Shown here in pieces: positions 24,148 to 36,250 of a stretch of 64,000 bases of DNA. The position numbers were made by a program, and so were the translations under genes. A model generated the notes under the pieces. That model was not told where the DNA came from. It saw nothing but the letters and a program-made list of their open reading frames with translations, and did no database searches. Every line of letters begins with the position of its first letter. The stretch's first letter is position 1. The stretch covers positions 1 to 64,000 of the forward strand of contig JAOVVO010000461.1 of assembly GCA_028564675.1 (NCBI GenBank). The letters run 5' to 3'. The DNA comes from Onchocerca lupi. Taxonomy: Eukaryota; Nematoda; Chromadorea; Rhabditida; Onchocercidae.

Positions 24148-24845
24148 ATGCGACGATTAATTAAAAATCAAACTGAGGAAGAACGGGCATCAGCAAACGA
24201 GCGAAAAGACTAAGAATGGCTCAAATGCGAGCAGAACGATGCATAGCCAGACTTGAGGATGCACGCTTGCGAGCAAGTTGTTCGTGTTTTGTAGCTTTAG
24301 ATCCGCTTCATTCTCAACAGAATAAACGCAGTAGGCTGAGAGTGACTGAACGACATCAACCAGAATCAGAAAATCAGCACCAAACACGATTCCGTGTTCA
24401 GCAATCATGCAGTTACGATCGCCTTGGATTCCAATACAATCCAGCTGATGATTATAGTTTAAGCTCGCATGTTTTCATTGGTATTATAGTATGTCCTTAT
24501 TGAAAGGCTCTGAAATTTAATGGAGAAACGAAAGAAATATGTTGCATCGCCGGGAAAATTAAACTGCTGCAACTTAAAGAACTGCCAGAGCCATTGAAAA
24601 CTTTGCTTACCAGATATACTACTCATTCACAGCATTTCCGATCTGTCATCAAGGAAATACAATACCTGCCTCCAAATGAAGCCATTTGGTGCAGAAATCG
24701 TAACAACACAATTCATGCAATTTTTAAGGTGAAAGGACAAATTTATCACAAAGCCGGCTACCTGCTTCCGCTAGCAGATGATCAACATAAATTCAGTAAT
24801 CCGAAAAATCAGTTGAACAGTAATCTTTTCTATCAGTGTCAATGA
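24148..24845 (+). pseudogene. Helitron transposase, N-terminal fragment
   Basis: The frames encode the Arg/Glu-rich leader typical of animal Helitron proteins (MRRLIKNQTEEERASANER, then MAQMRAERCIARLEDARLR after a +1 frameshift and stop near 24211). They continue to CSYDRLGFQYNPADDY and the start of the Helitron-like N domain (EICCIAGKIKLLQLKELPEP at about 24538-24595, LLTRYTTHSQHFRS, NEAIWCRNRNNTIHA). Replication-initiator and helicase domains are missing. The right edge runs straight into an inverted copy of a Helitron 5' end at about 24810-24845. Confidence 0.8.
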
Positions 24846-25440
24846 TCAGTTTGCTTCGATGTTCTCTGATAATTGTTTGTTACGACTAATTACTCTTCAT
24901 CACTCAATAAAACCTTTCTCAACAGGGTTCATCTCTGCACACAAAAAATCTTTTCACACTTATTGCTGACTTAGCCTAATCACAATAGCAAAATTCAATC
25001 TCCAATCCAAACTACAAATCAAATTACAAACTACCAGTTTTTTTTCCAGCACTAGAAACATGCGCTTTCCTTCTCTTTTTGCACTTAACCAGACTGAGCA
25101 TGTATATAAAAACATGAGCGTATTCGAATTTGCATCAAAATTTCAAAGCAATAGGTAAGGACTTTCCGATATCAAAGATTTCAATTAATACAGTGTATCG
25201 AAACAAATCGGAGTTCCAAGGATTCCAATTCGACAGTTCAAAGCGACTTGAATTTTTTTTAAAACAGATTTCAAGATATTATGGACAGTGACTTGTGTAT
25301 TTCATTAATATCAATGGCATATATCTCCGTGGTTATCAAACTGCTACAAGGTATCATATTTTAATTCTATTTATGGAGTAAGGGATTGACTTAACATTTA
25401 TGACACCTCCACCAGGCGGAGCGTGGCCGGATACAGCTAG
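24846..25440 (-). mobile_element. inverted Helitron 5'-end fragment
   Basis: Read on the minus strand this segment is similar to 41330-41760 of the intronic Helitron: acctattgctttgaaatttt, then cagtctggttaagtg, gcatgtttctag, ttggattggagattga and ttatcagaa(c/a)at all occur in the same order. The minus-strand start at 25440 reads ctagctgtatccggccacg. It faces the plus-oriented coding fragment to its left, so the locus is a rearranged or composite Helitron, not a simple insertion. Confidence 0.65.
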
Positions 25441-25911
25441 TTTTAAATAATTCTCAAGATCTTTTTGATTCTGAATATCATTCGTTTTAGCGGACGAGAT
25501 TTATCCTTCGGAAATCAACAACTTTAGTATCACCAATTGCTAATCAAGAAAAAGTGATGCTGAAAATAATCTTACTTAATAAAATTCCAGTTTTTCCTGT
25601 CACTTTTCCCTAGTTATTAAAACAGAAGGAAAAACAAAACCAGAAATTGAAAAGAATTAACAAATCGGACGTGAAATAGGTATCAGACAAAGAGAGAAAA
25701 ACATTGATCACTTCTATCACAAAATTCGTCTACCTCTGACACAGTAAAGAGAAAATGTCTGAACCATAAAGAAGGCATTATTGATGATATCTGGTCATGA
25801 TTTGCATATATGTCAATATATGCGTAATTTTATTAATTAAATTAAAGAGTTCGCCGCTCGCTAAAGGCGTAATCCCTACTGATAAATGAGAACGAAAATA
25901 TACTGAGTGTT
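25441..25911. other. spacer 3' of the SRFBP1-like gene, nothing seen
   Basis: No open frame or repeat was recognised between the Helitron edge and the stop codon of the minus-strand SRFBP1-like gene. Confidence 0.4.
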
Positions 25912-28842
25912 TCAATCATTATCAAAGACAATCCTTTTCGGTTTGCATGATGCCTTTAGTTGTTTCAGAGCTTCATGTTCCTGCTTTTTAGCAATCCATG
26001 ATGGATGTAAGTTCTGGTTTTCCGATAACTTTGTAGTGTTTCTCAAATCCTCTGAAATATTTGCTATTACTGAACCTAATATAATTTGTGGAAGAGATGA
26101 ATTTTTGAGTTTTGAAAAACAAAAAATAGTGCAAAGAGAAATTTTATCTTCTCTCGATGTTTTTAATTGAGACAGCTAGAGACATTTCAGAAGATGGAAA
26201 AAAAAGTCCTGATTTTGAACTAAAGATTTCAAAAAAATTGGAAATCAGAAATAAGCAATATCTAACGAATTTGAGTAATGTTATCAAACATAAGCTTTCC
26301 TTTTTCATCTCACTTTTCATCCTAACTGAAATTCCATACAAATCACATTTTGCTGTAACCTTTTAAAGATGAGTCAGCTCCAGACTCATTCTGTTTCACA
26401 ATATCCTTCCGTTTTTTGCTTCTTTCGTATTCTAGATCTTTCTTTCGTTTCTCAATATTCCTCGTTTTCATCGGTATATTATTTCCAATAGTTTCATCAT
26501 TCCCATTAATTGTATTTTCATTTGCATTTTCTTGTAACACAATATCTGAAGTTCAAAATATATTTTTGATGCTCACGAAACCCATAAAAATTTTTAAAAA
26601 AATTTAAAATTCAACCTATACCTCTGTCTAGTACACTTGACACATCAACTGATGGATTTTCGTCATCTTGATTGCCATCTGAACACAACAATTTGATAAC
26701 AGCCTGAATGAAACAAAAGAGTATTGCATTTGTAAGAAGCGAAATTAAATATATTTGTAAGAAGTGAAATGCATCCTTGCGTAACAACTGAAATTCATAA
26801 TCAGTCAAATAACAGAGCACAATAATTATAAGAGAATTTAGTGAAAGAACAAATTTAATTACTAGCTTATGTCCTTCTAATTTATTGATTTTTGAGTTTC
26901 AGCTATCATTTTAAGAGCATCTTCCATTGCTTAAAACACAGAATCCTTAGCGATAGAATCAATCATTAAAGTTTTTTAAACTTGATGGAAAAAAACAAGT
27001 TTCTCAAAAGAGCTACCTGTCCCTTAGTAATTACTGGTTTCGGCAATTCCAACTTTGGCAAGTTGAACATTGGAACAGCTATCTCTTTAGACTCATTGGA
27101 TTTCATCTTATCTTTCAATTTCTTCTTTTTTCTTTCAAGATTTTCGCCTTTTCTTATAGCTTTTCTTATTTCTTTTTTAATAAGTAACTTCACATCTTGC
27201 GCTTTTTCAATTTTCTAAAATTTTATAAAATAATTGATTCATTAATAGAAAAATTAATCATAACAATATTAAAGTTTGGAGAAAAGCAAGTTGAAAAAGC
27301 ATTTTCATAATTAAATATCATTGACCCAAATCGTGATTAGCGTATTCTGTTCGAAAAAAGTACTACAATTATTGAAAAAAAAAGGAGAAAAAAAAACTAA
27401 AAAATTAAAAATACAAAAATATTATAAAACAATGAAGTCTTCGAATATATGCGGTCTTCATAATGACATAACAAAAACACTGAAGCAATAATAAATTTAC
27501 CATTCTTGAAGAAGTTTCAGCCGCTTCCTTCGTTTCACTTTGTTGTAGCATTTTTTTCGCATCTCTCTGAGATTTATATTGCAAACCAAGTCGTTGTAAC
27601 AGGAATGATACTTCATGTTGCCAATTTGGATATTTGATACGAAACTCCTCAACACTTTTAACCACCGTTTCTTGGCATGCTAATTTATACAAAACTCGTT
27701 CATCAACCGATGTTTTATTCTAAAATTAGAACTAAATTTATGAAATAATATGGAACACTTTAAAAAAAAGCATAAAATAAAAAAGTACAATTTGTCTCCA
27801 TAATAGAAATAATAAACTTAGCATACAAAAAGTAAGCATTACTCGCATTACTATAACTTCGATGACATGTCTAGAAATATCGAGTGTTGCGATATAATCT
27901 TGCTTTGATCTTTTTATGACAGTCATACTCACTTAGTTTACTTAATGGCAGCTGTTGCATATTGATATCTTCCAAAAATAGATTAGCCGATGATAAAAAC
28001 TTAAAGAAGAATAAAAGCTATTGGGAAAACTTGAAAATAGTAAACGATGGATTAAAATTGATTTATGGCAATATACACTAATAGGAAAACACTTCAAGTC
28101 AATATTATTCTTATTCAGATTTCAATATAACAAAAATTATGGTGGATAAATGCAAGAAATAACCTTTTCCAGCAAATCATGAAGTCCTTTAAGATTAATT
28201 AATGCAAATTTCGACACATCATCTCGACATATTTTCTGAAATAATCTAGTGCAAATTAAAATTTGATATGAATTGTTGGCTGCAAATTATGCGCGAATAT
28301 ATTTGACATATTTTGAATCAAAATTACAAAAATCGAAAACTACTTTGCAATGGTCAATTTCCTCAACGATTCGATTCACTTTGCGAACTTTCTTTTCGTC
28401 TTTCGATTTTTGAAGCAATTTTCTCTGTCTGATCAACCGTCGGCACAATCGAACACGAGCTTTTTCTACAGGTTTCCGCATGGAAATAATCTGAAATAAG
28501 TGGTTTTAATGAAATTAAGAGTTGCAAATTGAAGATAACAAAAAGAGTATGGAATAAATTAGGATTGCAGATTTTCAGATTTAGCTAAAAGACGAATAAC
28601 AATTTAAACTGCGGCGAAGAATACAAATATATTTAACTGCAAAAAATTGCAGAAGCATTGTTAAGCATCATAAAATTCCAATAATGCAATTATTAATTGT
28701 TGCAAAGTATTAAGGAATAATTTGAAATAAAATTATTGATCGCTGCAAAGTATTAAAAATTAATTTAAATGGAAAAGATATGAACACACTAGTTCAAAAA
28801 CATAACCTGTTCGTTAAGTTTCATTGGTGTCAGAGCACTCAT
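25912..28842 (-). CDS. SRFBP1: SRFBP1/BUD22-family protein
   Basis: Eight exons, 28842-28807, 28490-28344, 28235-28164, 27719-27501, 27214-27017, 26703-26622, 26545-26360 and 26051-25912, join in phase to 359 residues (human SRFBP1 is somewhat longer). The N-terminus has the BUD22 pattern of basic helices: LNEQIISMRKPVEKARVRLC, RLIRQRKLLQKSKDEKKVR, then VNRIVEEIDHCK and VDERVLYKLA. The middle is Lys/Glu-rich and charged (KKEIRKAIRKGENLERKKKK). The last exon encodes LHPSWIAKKQEHEALK and ends RIVFDND, matching the conserved family C-terminus (LHPSWEA...ITFDD). Yeast Bud22 is a nucleolar 18S rRNA maturation factor; human SRFBP1 also binds serum response factor. A nucleolar role here is inferred from homology. 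The ATG lies 7 bases after an attacag acceptor, suggesting trans-splicing. Confidence 0.85.
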
Positions 28843-28848
28843 GGTAGC

Positions 28849-28862
28849 CTGTAATTCTTCCA
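28849..28862 (-). promoter_or_regulatory. probable trans-splice acceptor of the SRFBP1-like gene
   Basis: The minus strand reads gaagaattacag then gctacc and the ATG. No in-phase upstream exon was found in the gap of about 570 bases to the stop codon of TFB1M, the upstream gene on this strand. Confidence 0.45.
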
Positions 28863-29414
28863 AGCAATGACGTGATATACAACAAGCCCTCAACAATTAT
28901 TCAGATTACATCCGAATGATCCAATCACTAATTTTAATAGTAAATATTAATGACTTAACTCCCACTTCATTTTATTCACTGTGAAATGTTCGGGATTTCA
29001 ATGTCTTCCAAGATAGATGACATCGATTGCATCAGTTATCGAGATTTAATCCCTCTGGTACAGTCAAATCGACTCTATTCAACACCAGCAGATTTATGCT
29101 TCCTTTTATAGTTAACTACTTCAGGTAAACAAAAAAAAAAACTTTAAATGACAATTGTTGAGTTCATAAAGGTATAAAATCCGAAAAATCAATTGGTGAT
29201 AACAAAAACAATTTATTAATTATTTTATTTATGCTTTATACAAGCTGTAACTAGAGAAATACATTCAAACCTATGTATATCATATAAAACGAATAACATA
29301 AAGAATAAGTGACTTAAAACAAATTTACAAGTAGCAAATTCTCAAATTGAAATAACAATATATATTTTTCATTAAATCACTAAGCAGCTAATGCTTCCTA
29401 ATTTTTCCATATTG
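28863..29414. other. gap between TFB1M and SRFBP1-like gene
   Basis: Contains an AATAAA polyadenylation hexamer on the minus strand at 29229-29224, about 186 bases past the TFB1M stop. No further coding sequence seen. Confidence 0.5.
29224..29229 (-). terminator. candidate polyadenylation signal of TFB1M
   Basis: AATAAA on the minus strand downstream of the TFB1M stop codon. The region is AT-rich, so chance occurrence is possible. Confidence 0.35.
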
Positions 29415-32253
29415 CTATTCGTGAAATAATGCCGCAGCATCTGAGAATTTTACACCTTCCGACGGAAATTTCTCATCAAAAGGATTTGATGGTGGTATAG
29501 CATTTGGCAAACGTGCAAGCTCTTCCAGGGTACGATCTTGATTTGAGTGTTCGTATAGAAATACACCAGGATGCCTGATCAAATGGAACAAATTATATAC
29601 TATATATCGTATAATTTGAGAAATTTGATAAAAATCTAAAAATTAACGTTATAAACAAAAACTTGGATGAAGTGGAAATGTAAGATTAAGTATAATTTGT
29701 ATAATTTATTATCAAAAACAATCTGTTTAATAATAATAGAATCTAAAGTCCCAAATGTCTGTCCGAGTTACATTTGGCCAATCAATTAAACCAAGATATT
29801 GCGTTAAAAAGTGCTTGAAAGAAAAAAAAAATTAACAGTACTGCAGGCAGCAAAAATTAGCAGAATCATAATACTATAAAATAAAAAGGAAAACTTTGAA
29901 CGTACTTTCGGCAATGTTCCTCATAAACATAGCATACATCAGCAAACTGTTCTACTCCAAGACATATTGCAGTAGTTGTAGGATCAATTCTACATCGTTT
30001 CAACAAATCGTCTGCCAAATCTTTGGCCAATTCTTTCGGATAAAGACTTCGAACTCCTTTGATAACATATTTTTGCCTGTAGTTGAAAATACGGCGGCAA
30101 ACTTTTTCCACCACCTGAAAAATTACATAAGCATCATAACATTTAGCTTCAAGTTCAGTGAACACAATTCAAGTCATTAAGATGAATGCAAATTACTTTT
30201 ATGATCATTTTAAAGTTATTTTCAAGAAATCAAAACATATAGTTTGCCTAAAATAAAAATTGATGTAGACAATACAAAGGTGCTCTGTCTTATAAAATGT
30301 TTCAGGTATATATCTTGCGGTAACATTATTCAGTATGTCACAATTATAGGCAATAAGACCTTCGAAGCAAAATTAACATTTATAATCATATGATAAACTA
30401 TTATTCTTTTAATAGATGTAAAAATACAAAGAATTTGAAAAAAAAAAAAAAAACTGACTTCAAAAGACGTTTTAATCAATGGATCTTGTCTCGGAATAAA
30501 GCGCACCACGCCAACATTAACTTTCGGAGATGGAACAAAGCATCGTCCTATTATATTAATATATAATCATTAAATTTGAAAATAACTGATAATCCAAAAA
30601 CAAAGAGCAAGAGAAATAAAGCAATATTTAGATTACTTTAATCTTGTTAAATCTGATAGTGATGGTACTATCTGCAAAATTAAATACCTGGTATTTGAAA
30701 AAGCAATTTAGGTTCGGTTATGAATGCAGACATAATTGAAATTCTGGCTCGAAATGGAGAATCAACTGGAGCACAAAGACGTTCTGCTACCTCCATCTGA
30801 AACGTTAGCAATAATGGGACGCGTCCAAATGACCATGGTCCTTGACGATACAGCATTTCACGAAGGAACCTACAAAAAAAAGGAATGACTGATGAAAAAG
30901 GAAAATCAAATGAGTCTTGAGCTAACTAATTTTTCCGACCCTCAGTGTTTTATATCTTTATGACACGCAAAAATATCAACGATATTTCCCATGTTTTACA
31001 AGTAAAGATAGCAAGTGAAAATCGAACTTTATAATAAGTGGAGAAGCAATATTGAAGGGTAGATTGCCAATGATATGAGCCTTTGGAAGCCTATCCTCCT
31101 CCCATGCAACACGTTCAACACCAGCAGATGACCAAATTTGTTCAATATTTTTTTTTAAAATATCATCTCGATGAATAAACATACGTTCTTCGCTCGCTTC
31201 CTTCAGCACCTAACAATATCAATTGAACATAATTATAGATATACTTTTTTTCAAATTTACCAATTCCAAATACTTCTTCCATGTATTTATTATTCTATTC
31301 GTCTGCTTACTTACTTTTCTCTTTAATTTTCACAATCGTTTCGTTTCTAACTATTTTTTATATATGCATTCATCGTTTCTAACTATTTTTTATATATGCA
31401 TTCAGTTATTCGAATCATTACCTAGGTATTTGTTCACTTTTGTCATGTTACTTTTTTGAACAATTCTGAAACTTCCAGGAAGCATCCAGCATAATTCATT
31501 ACAAAACTTACTTCAAGTGGTGGAATAAAACGATGGTCGACTTCGATGACATCAAGTCGTTGACAATTCGTTTCCAGAATAGCACGAGTGATCGATCCTG
31601 GGCCAGGTCCAACTTCGATTACATGATCGCCTTGCTTCACTTCTGCTTGTCTTACTATCTGTAGCAATAAACGAAACGAAGATTGAAGCAAAAAAAAAAA
31701 AAAAAGAAAAAAAAAAAAACTACAAAATATCATTATAGCAATTCTATCATTCTGTTAATCGCTCATATTGATTTATCTTCTTGCTTCCATAAAATTAATT
31801 GACCAAACGGATATTTTATAATTCATACTTTCATAGCATATGACACCTTTTTTTTTTACTGAAAAAACTAAGTCTAATATTCATTTCTTAGCTTGATGTA
31901 CTGCATAATGCATGCTCTAGAAAGAAAATTCTTTTTTTCTTTTATTTTGCATCCTAATAAAGACTGAAATAATCAGCCAAGAATCCATCTACTACAAGTC
32001 TTTTTTTTCCATGAAAATGAAATGAAAATATCCCTAATATAAATATTTTTTTTAATCTCACTTCTTACTCTGATAAAATAATAGAAACTTTACGATTCCT
32101 CAATACCAGTAGAAGAATATATTTAACCTTTCGCGTTAAATTCATATCCATAAGATAATTTTGCGAAAGGATTTTCTTGGCTTGCAATCGATATGCATAT
32201 AAAAAATTCTTCAATGATGGTAAGGGTGGTAAACGTGAAAAGTTCGTCGCCAT
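29415..32253 (-). CDS. TFB1M: mitochondrial 12S rRNA dimethyladenosine transferase 1 (TFB1M)
   Basis: Seven exons, 32253-32128, 31658-31512, 31209-31028, 30869-30688, 30547-30459, 30114-29906 and 29574-29415, give 364 residues, the usual TFB1M length. Known role: dimethylates two adjacent adenines near the 3' end of small-subunit mitochondrial rRNA using S-adenosylmethionine, needed for mitoribosome assembly. Seen here: the N-terminus RLPPLPSLKNFLYAYRLQAK and LSQNYLMD are nearly as in human; motif I VIEVGPGPG (55-63) binds SAM; motif IV NLPF (140-143, in HIIGNLPFNIASPLIIKF) is the catalytic adenine-methylation motif; FQMEVAERLCA, PGRCFVPSPKVNVGVVRF and VEKVCRRIFNYRQKY follow in the family order. 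Intron 2 carries a 32-bp tandem repeat. Transcribed in the same direction as the guanylate kinase upstream and SRFBP1 downstream. Confidence 0.95.
31341..31404. repeat. perfect 32-bp tandem duplication in TFB1M intron 2
   Basis: Two identical adjacent copies (31341-31372, 31373-31404) beginning tcgtttctaactatttt and ending atatatgcattca. Confidence 0.9.
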
Positions 32254-32963
32254 AACAAACTTTTAAATCGAAAATTTCAAGAAGTGAAATAAGCTGCGTC
32301 ATTCGCTCAATTCATCTAATCTTATCTCATCAAACAAGCATCTAAAACAAAAAGAAATGAAGCTGATTCATTGATTATTCAACTTACTTCGAAATCTCTT
32401 CCACAATATTATTTTCAAGCTAATTAATTCGTGGGTAATACTAAGGTAAGAATGCCAAATCCAGCCAGAAGATTAAAACAAGCAAAACAGGATTTATACG
32501 TATTCCAGAGAAGTTCCACGGATCAGACTGTTAATCATTCCTAGATTATTTTCTCATATTATTATCTATATTCAGCAATACCCTCTCTTTCTTTGAAATA
32601 TTTATGATTACCAAATAAAAACAATTTCTGAAAAAAAATAAATAAATAAAACCAACAAATAGCGAGGTTTTTTTTTACAGAACCACTATTCCTCATCGAT
32701 CCATATCAATTCTTGCCGTTCTTTAAATTATTAATTTTCAGAATTTTAGCATTTGTTTCCATTAAAAAAAAAAAAAGAAAGAAAAAATGGAACACTTGGA
32801 AATCTCCTTAATGCCAACAGTGGTACCTAAACCACAAGTGATTCATAACACACATGGCTGTTCCACTGGATATATAATCTCCCAATTCAAAACTTTGTCA
32901 AATAGAAAAAAAAGTATGAATCCGTTTCGAACTTCGTAATGATAAATAAAATTATGCCGAACT
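32254..32963. other. gap upstream of TFB1M, no gene seen
   Basis: AT-rich, with poly-A runs near 32765-32786. It probably holds the TFB1M 5' region; the minus strand reads tttaaaag just before the ATG, a weak acceptor. Confidence 0.4.
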
Positions 32964-32969
32964 TTTATT
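32964..32969 (-). terminator. candidate polyadenylation signal
   Basis: AATAAA on the minus strand, 26 bases past the stop codon at 32995, which fits the 3' end of the small frame just upstream or of the guanylate kinase transcript. Confidence 0.4.
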
Positions 32970-32994
32970 GATTAAAATACTAAGCAAGCAATTA

Positions 32995-33171
32995 TTAAAT
33001 TGCACTTTTTTCAAGGTCATTCAGTACCGGTATATACTGCATTTTTAAAGCAGAATATTGCAAGCTTATTATTTCATCATCAAAAACAAAAAACATGCCA
33101 CACATCACAGTAGTATATAATACATGATTTAATATATAATTATACGGTATTAATAAACGATTTGGTACCAT
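32995..33171 (-). CDS. possible 58-residue membrane micro-protein
   Basis: The frame starts MVPNRLLIPYNYILNHVLYT and ends VLNDLEKSAI. A hydrophobic stretch (YILNHVLYTTVMCGMFFVF, about residues 11-29) could be one membrane segment. On the minus strand a good acceptor (atattttgcag) lies at 33203-33213, about 90 bases past the guanylate kinase stop, and an AATAAA follows the stop codon closely. That layout, a short gap then an acceptor, is what a downstream operon gene in a nematode looks like. Alternatively it is a 3' exon of an alternative guanylate kinase transcript, since the frame stays open back to the acceptor. I do not recognise the protein. Confidence 0.4.
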   Translation of the reverse strand: MVPNRLLIPYNYILNHVLYTTVMCGMFFVFDDEIISLQYSALKMQYIPVLNDLEKSAI

Positions 33172-33300
33172 ATCATTAAAGGTAATTAATAATGACTGAA
33201 GACTGCAAAATATAAATGAATGAATAAAAACCAATAAAGGATGAACTCAATTTAATCATTGATGTGTCTAATTAAAAACATTCAATGTATAGCCGCTTTT

Positions 33301-34685
33301 TTAATTTTGTCCCTTCAAAGACATAACTTCGCTTAACTCTTCTTTAATGGCCACCAGAAAATCATTGTAGGCTCGTTCGAAGTCATCATTTATTATCACA
33401 AAATCGAATAAATTCGGCTCGGCATCCACTAAAATCAAAAAAAAAAAAAAAGAAAAATTCAGGTGAAATAGTGCTATATCAATTAACTGTTCGGAATTTG
33501 ACAAGAGAAATATCTACTACCAGATTAATCTATAAAATTTTGAAACAAGGAAATAAACTAATATGAACCAGCGTTTAAATCTTCTTCTGCATGTTTCATT
33601 CGTTTCTTCAGCGATTCTTCGGTCTCTGTCTTGCGAGCACGCAAGCGCTGTTCCTGAAATTATTAAATAGAATTAACATCAGAATTTCTTTAGAGGAGTA
33701 GAGATGGATTTCTCATGTTAAATTCCTTATTTTTAAGATTATCGCTAACATTCTACGGCAAAACCAAACACATTCGTAGGATTTGATACTTAAAAACCAG
33801 CAAATCTAATATATTAACTCAACTCCAACCCGTACCTCTCTACAGAAATTTCTAAATACAGATCAAAAAAAAAAAAAAAAAAAAAAGAGTATTCTAAATA
33901 TTTTTTTTCCCATTTTTTTCTTCAAAGATTCAAATCATAAGAAATTCAGTAAATAAGTAACCAATATTTTCAGAGTTGGTGCTCTGATTAGAATATATTT
34001 CGCATCCAGTCCACATCTGTGTATACTACGAACGCCTTGGAGTTCTACATCTAAGATGCATATACATCCTGCTTTTGACACATCTTCCAATGCTTTCTTC
34101 CTAAAACATTCATTTTTCCTTTTTTTTTTCTGAATAGTATCAATTCAGATCTTACAATAGTATAACCAGATAGCTATTCCAAGCACACTGCAGGCTATAT
34201 TCAACAATTTAAATGATATCAATTTAATAAGAACAATAAAAAAGAATTTAAAAAAAAAAAGAAAAAAAAAATTATAACGTACGATGTTCCGTACATATTA
34301 CCACCAAAAGTTGCATGTTCCAAGAATTCATTATTTTCGATCATTTCCTTAAACTTTTTTTCCGTAACAAACCAATAATTTTTTCCATCTATCTCTCCAG
34401 GCCGTGATTTCCGTGTTGTGTCTAAAATACTTTTTTTTTTTCACATTAATATGCATAGCATAAATAAAAATCTAAAAAAAAATTTCCTTTTAGATCTTTC
34501 ACTGGGAATTTTTCTATCATGAAACTATGCTATTTATCATTGACTTAAACATACGTAAAATAAGCCACTTAAGATTACTTACGTGAAACGGCAAATGCAA
34601 AAGCATTTGGATATGTCTCCATTGCTTTCGCGATCACAGTACTTTTGCCTCCACCTGATGGACCTGATATTACGATTGGCTTCAT
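33301..34685 (-). CDS. GUK1: guanylate kinase
   Basis: Five exons, 34685-34583, 34421-34283, 34100-33962, 33653-33569 and 33428-33301, give 197 residues, exactly the usual size. Known reaction: ATP + GMP gives ADP + GDP in the cytosol, the obligatory step in GTP and dGTP supply. Seen here: P-loop GPSGGGKS (8-15); the GMP-binding block TTRKSRPGEIDGKNYWFV with the Arg and Tyr residues that hold GMP; EMIENNEFLEHATFGGNMYG; then CICILDVELQGVRSI (Walker-B-like); then IRAPTLKILEQRLRAR and TETEESLKKRM of the lid; FDFVIINDDFERAY at the C-terminus. The ATG follows ttgcataag on the minus strand, a possible acceptor; an alternative first exon starting MADKEHP near 35606 would need a weak donor and is not favoured. 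Confidence 0.95.
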
Positions 34686-36250
34686 CTTATGCAACAATCA
34701 ATTCTAAATTTAAAAACGAAATATATTAGGAAAATTGTCATATCAAATAACATTTCTTATATTGCTCGAACAGAAGAGAAAACTTTAGATGATAAATGAG
34801 TCAGTGTGTTATTCGTCAGTTGATCTGAATGTGATTAATAGTATGCCATCATAGAAATCCAAGATTTTAGACTTTATCATCAATTTATCAACTGCAGAAT
34901 TAAACGTTAATGTATGCAAAGGAAGTATTAAAAGCTTTTCCATATTCGTCGGAATAATTTCTAAATGTAAACAAATATTAATCAAGCTAATTCATGCAAG
35001 AAGTTCATTGATGTCTTATTTTTCGAAATGTTATAAACCAATTCAATCGTTTTAATTACACGAAAAATTCAAAAATATAAAAATCTTTAGAAAAATAAAA
35101 AAATTCATCCATTAAATAAGCGAGATATTATGAGAATGCTTTTAATGCTTGTTTTTTTGTACTAGAAATTTATATTAAAATTAATTACACTTTTCTTACT
35201 TTAAATACTAACGGATAATTTTTAATTAAACTTTTTCTTAATTAAAAAATCTTTTTTTAATTTTTCCATCTGAAAAATTTTATTGGGAATTTTTTAAATC
35301 AAATATTTATATTTAATTGTAAGCAAAAAAGAATAATTTTAACTGTTTGTTATCAAATAAAAATATTTCGTTTGCTATCAAATAAAATATAATAAAATAT
35401 CGTTTGCTGTCAAATAAAAATATTTCTAATATAAAAATAAAACCTTGCCTAGAAATAATCAATCTTTAGGAAATTCGACACATTTATATAGCTAAAGAAA
35501 ACATGATAGATGCAATAGATACCTATCGTAAAGTAGATAAATTGGTTGACGTGAAGACACACTCCCGTAAAATGACGTACGTGGATGTTCTTTGTCGGCC
35601 ATTTAAACGATATCTTCATCGCTAAGATAGAAATGGTAGTGATTATTTACAGCTATGAAGAAGAGAAAATTCATAACCATAATGAACAAATCTAGATTAT
35701 GACGATAATCAAACACAATACACGTGAAAAAACCACGCGACTCACGAAATTAGCGTAGGAAAAACACGTGCAGTCATGAGCGAGAAAAATGGGAGATTAG
35801 CATGAAGCAAGCTCTCTTTATTGAATTCATATTTTTTATTGCAGCTCAAAAACAGTTAAAGTATTTCTTATAAGTTTGATATTTTTTTTTCCAAAATTCA
35901 TATTAAATAGAGGAGAAATATTTCAATCATTTCTTCAAATTTTTTCTGCAAGAAGTAATAATGCAAATTTTGCTAAAACTATCGATTTATATGAATTTTA
36001 AATTTTGAAAAGACTACTGCAACCTTTGAAAAATTACGGTAATAACAGTAAAAAGTTGCTGCAAAACAACCAGAAGAAGGGTACGGTGCATTCATATTTC
36101 AGATTATTCAATCAAACAATTTGCTTTTTGTTTTGTTGACAAAAAGAATTCCTGAAAATTTTCCCGAATTTTCTAAATTTGCAAATATATGTGAAAAAAC
36201 TGTGAAAAAACTAAATTTCCAGTTAAATTTTTAACCTTCTTACCAATTAA
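34686..36250. other. upstream region of guanylate kinase
   Basis: No clear coding exon. A short GC-richer island around 35500-35780 (minus-strand ATGGCCGAC near 35606, several ACGTG motifs at about 35579, 35721 and 35766) may be promoter or 5' leader sequence; this is inference from base composition only. Confidence 0.35.

Noticed and set aside
26343..26359. Stop codon reading on from the exon 26545-26360 as the SRFBP1 C-terminus
   Set aside because: A donor (AAAAG|GTTACA) lies before it and joins in phase to 26051-25912, which encodes the conserved LHPSW...VFDND family tail.
27935..28006. Extra SRFBP1 exon encoding FLSSANLFLEDINMQQLPLS
   Set aside because: Open and preceded by an AG, but every donor in it breaks the phase of the next exon, while skipping it joins LLEK to NKTSVDERV in frame as the family expects.
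35527..35606. Upstream first exon of guanylate kinase (MADKEHP...)
   Set aside because: The good donors in it are out of phase with the ATG exon; only a weak GTGTCT site fits, and the ATG at 34685 already gives the canonical length.
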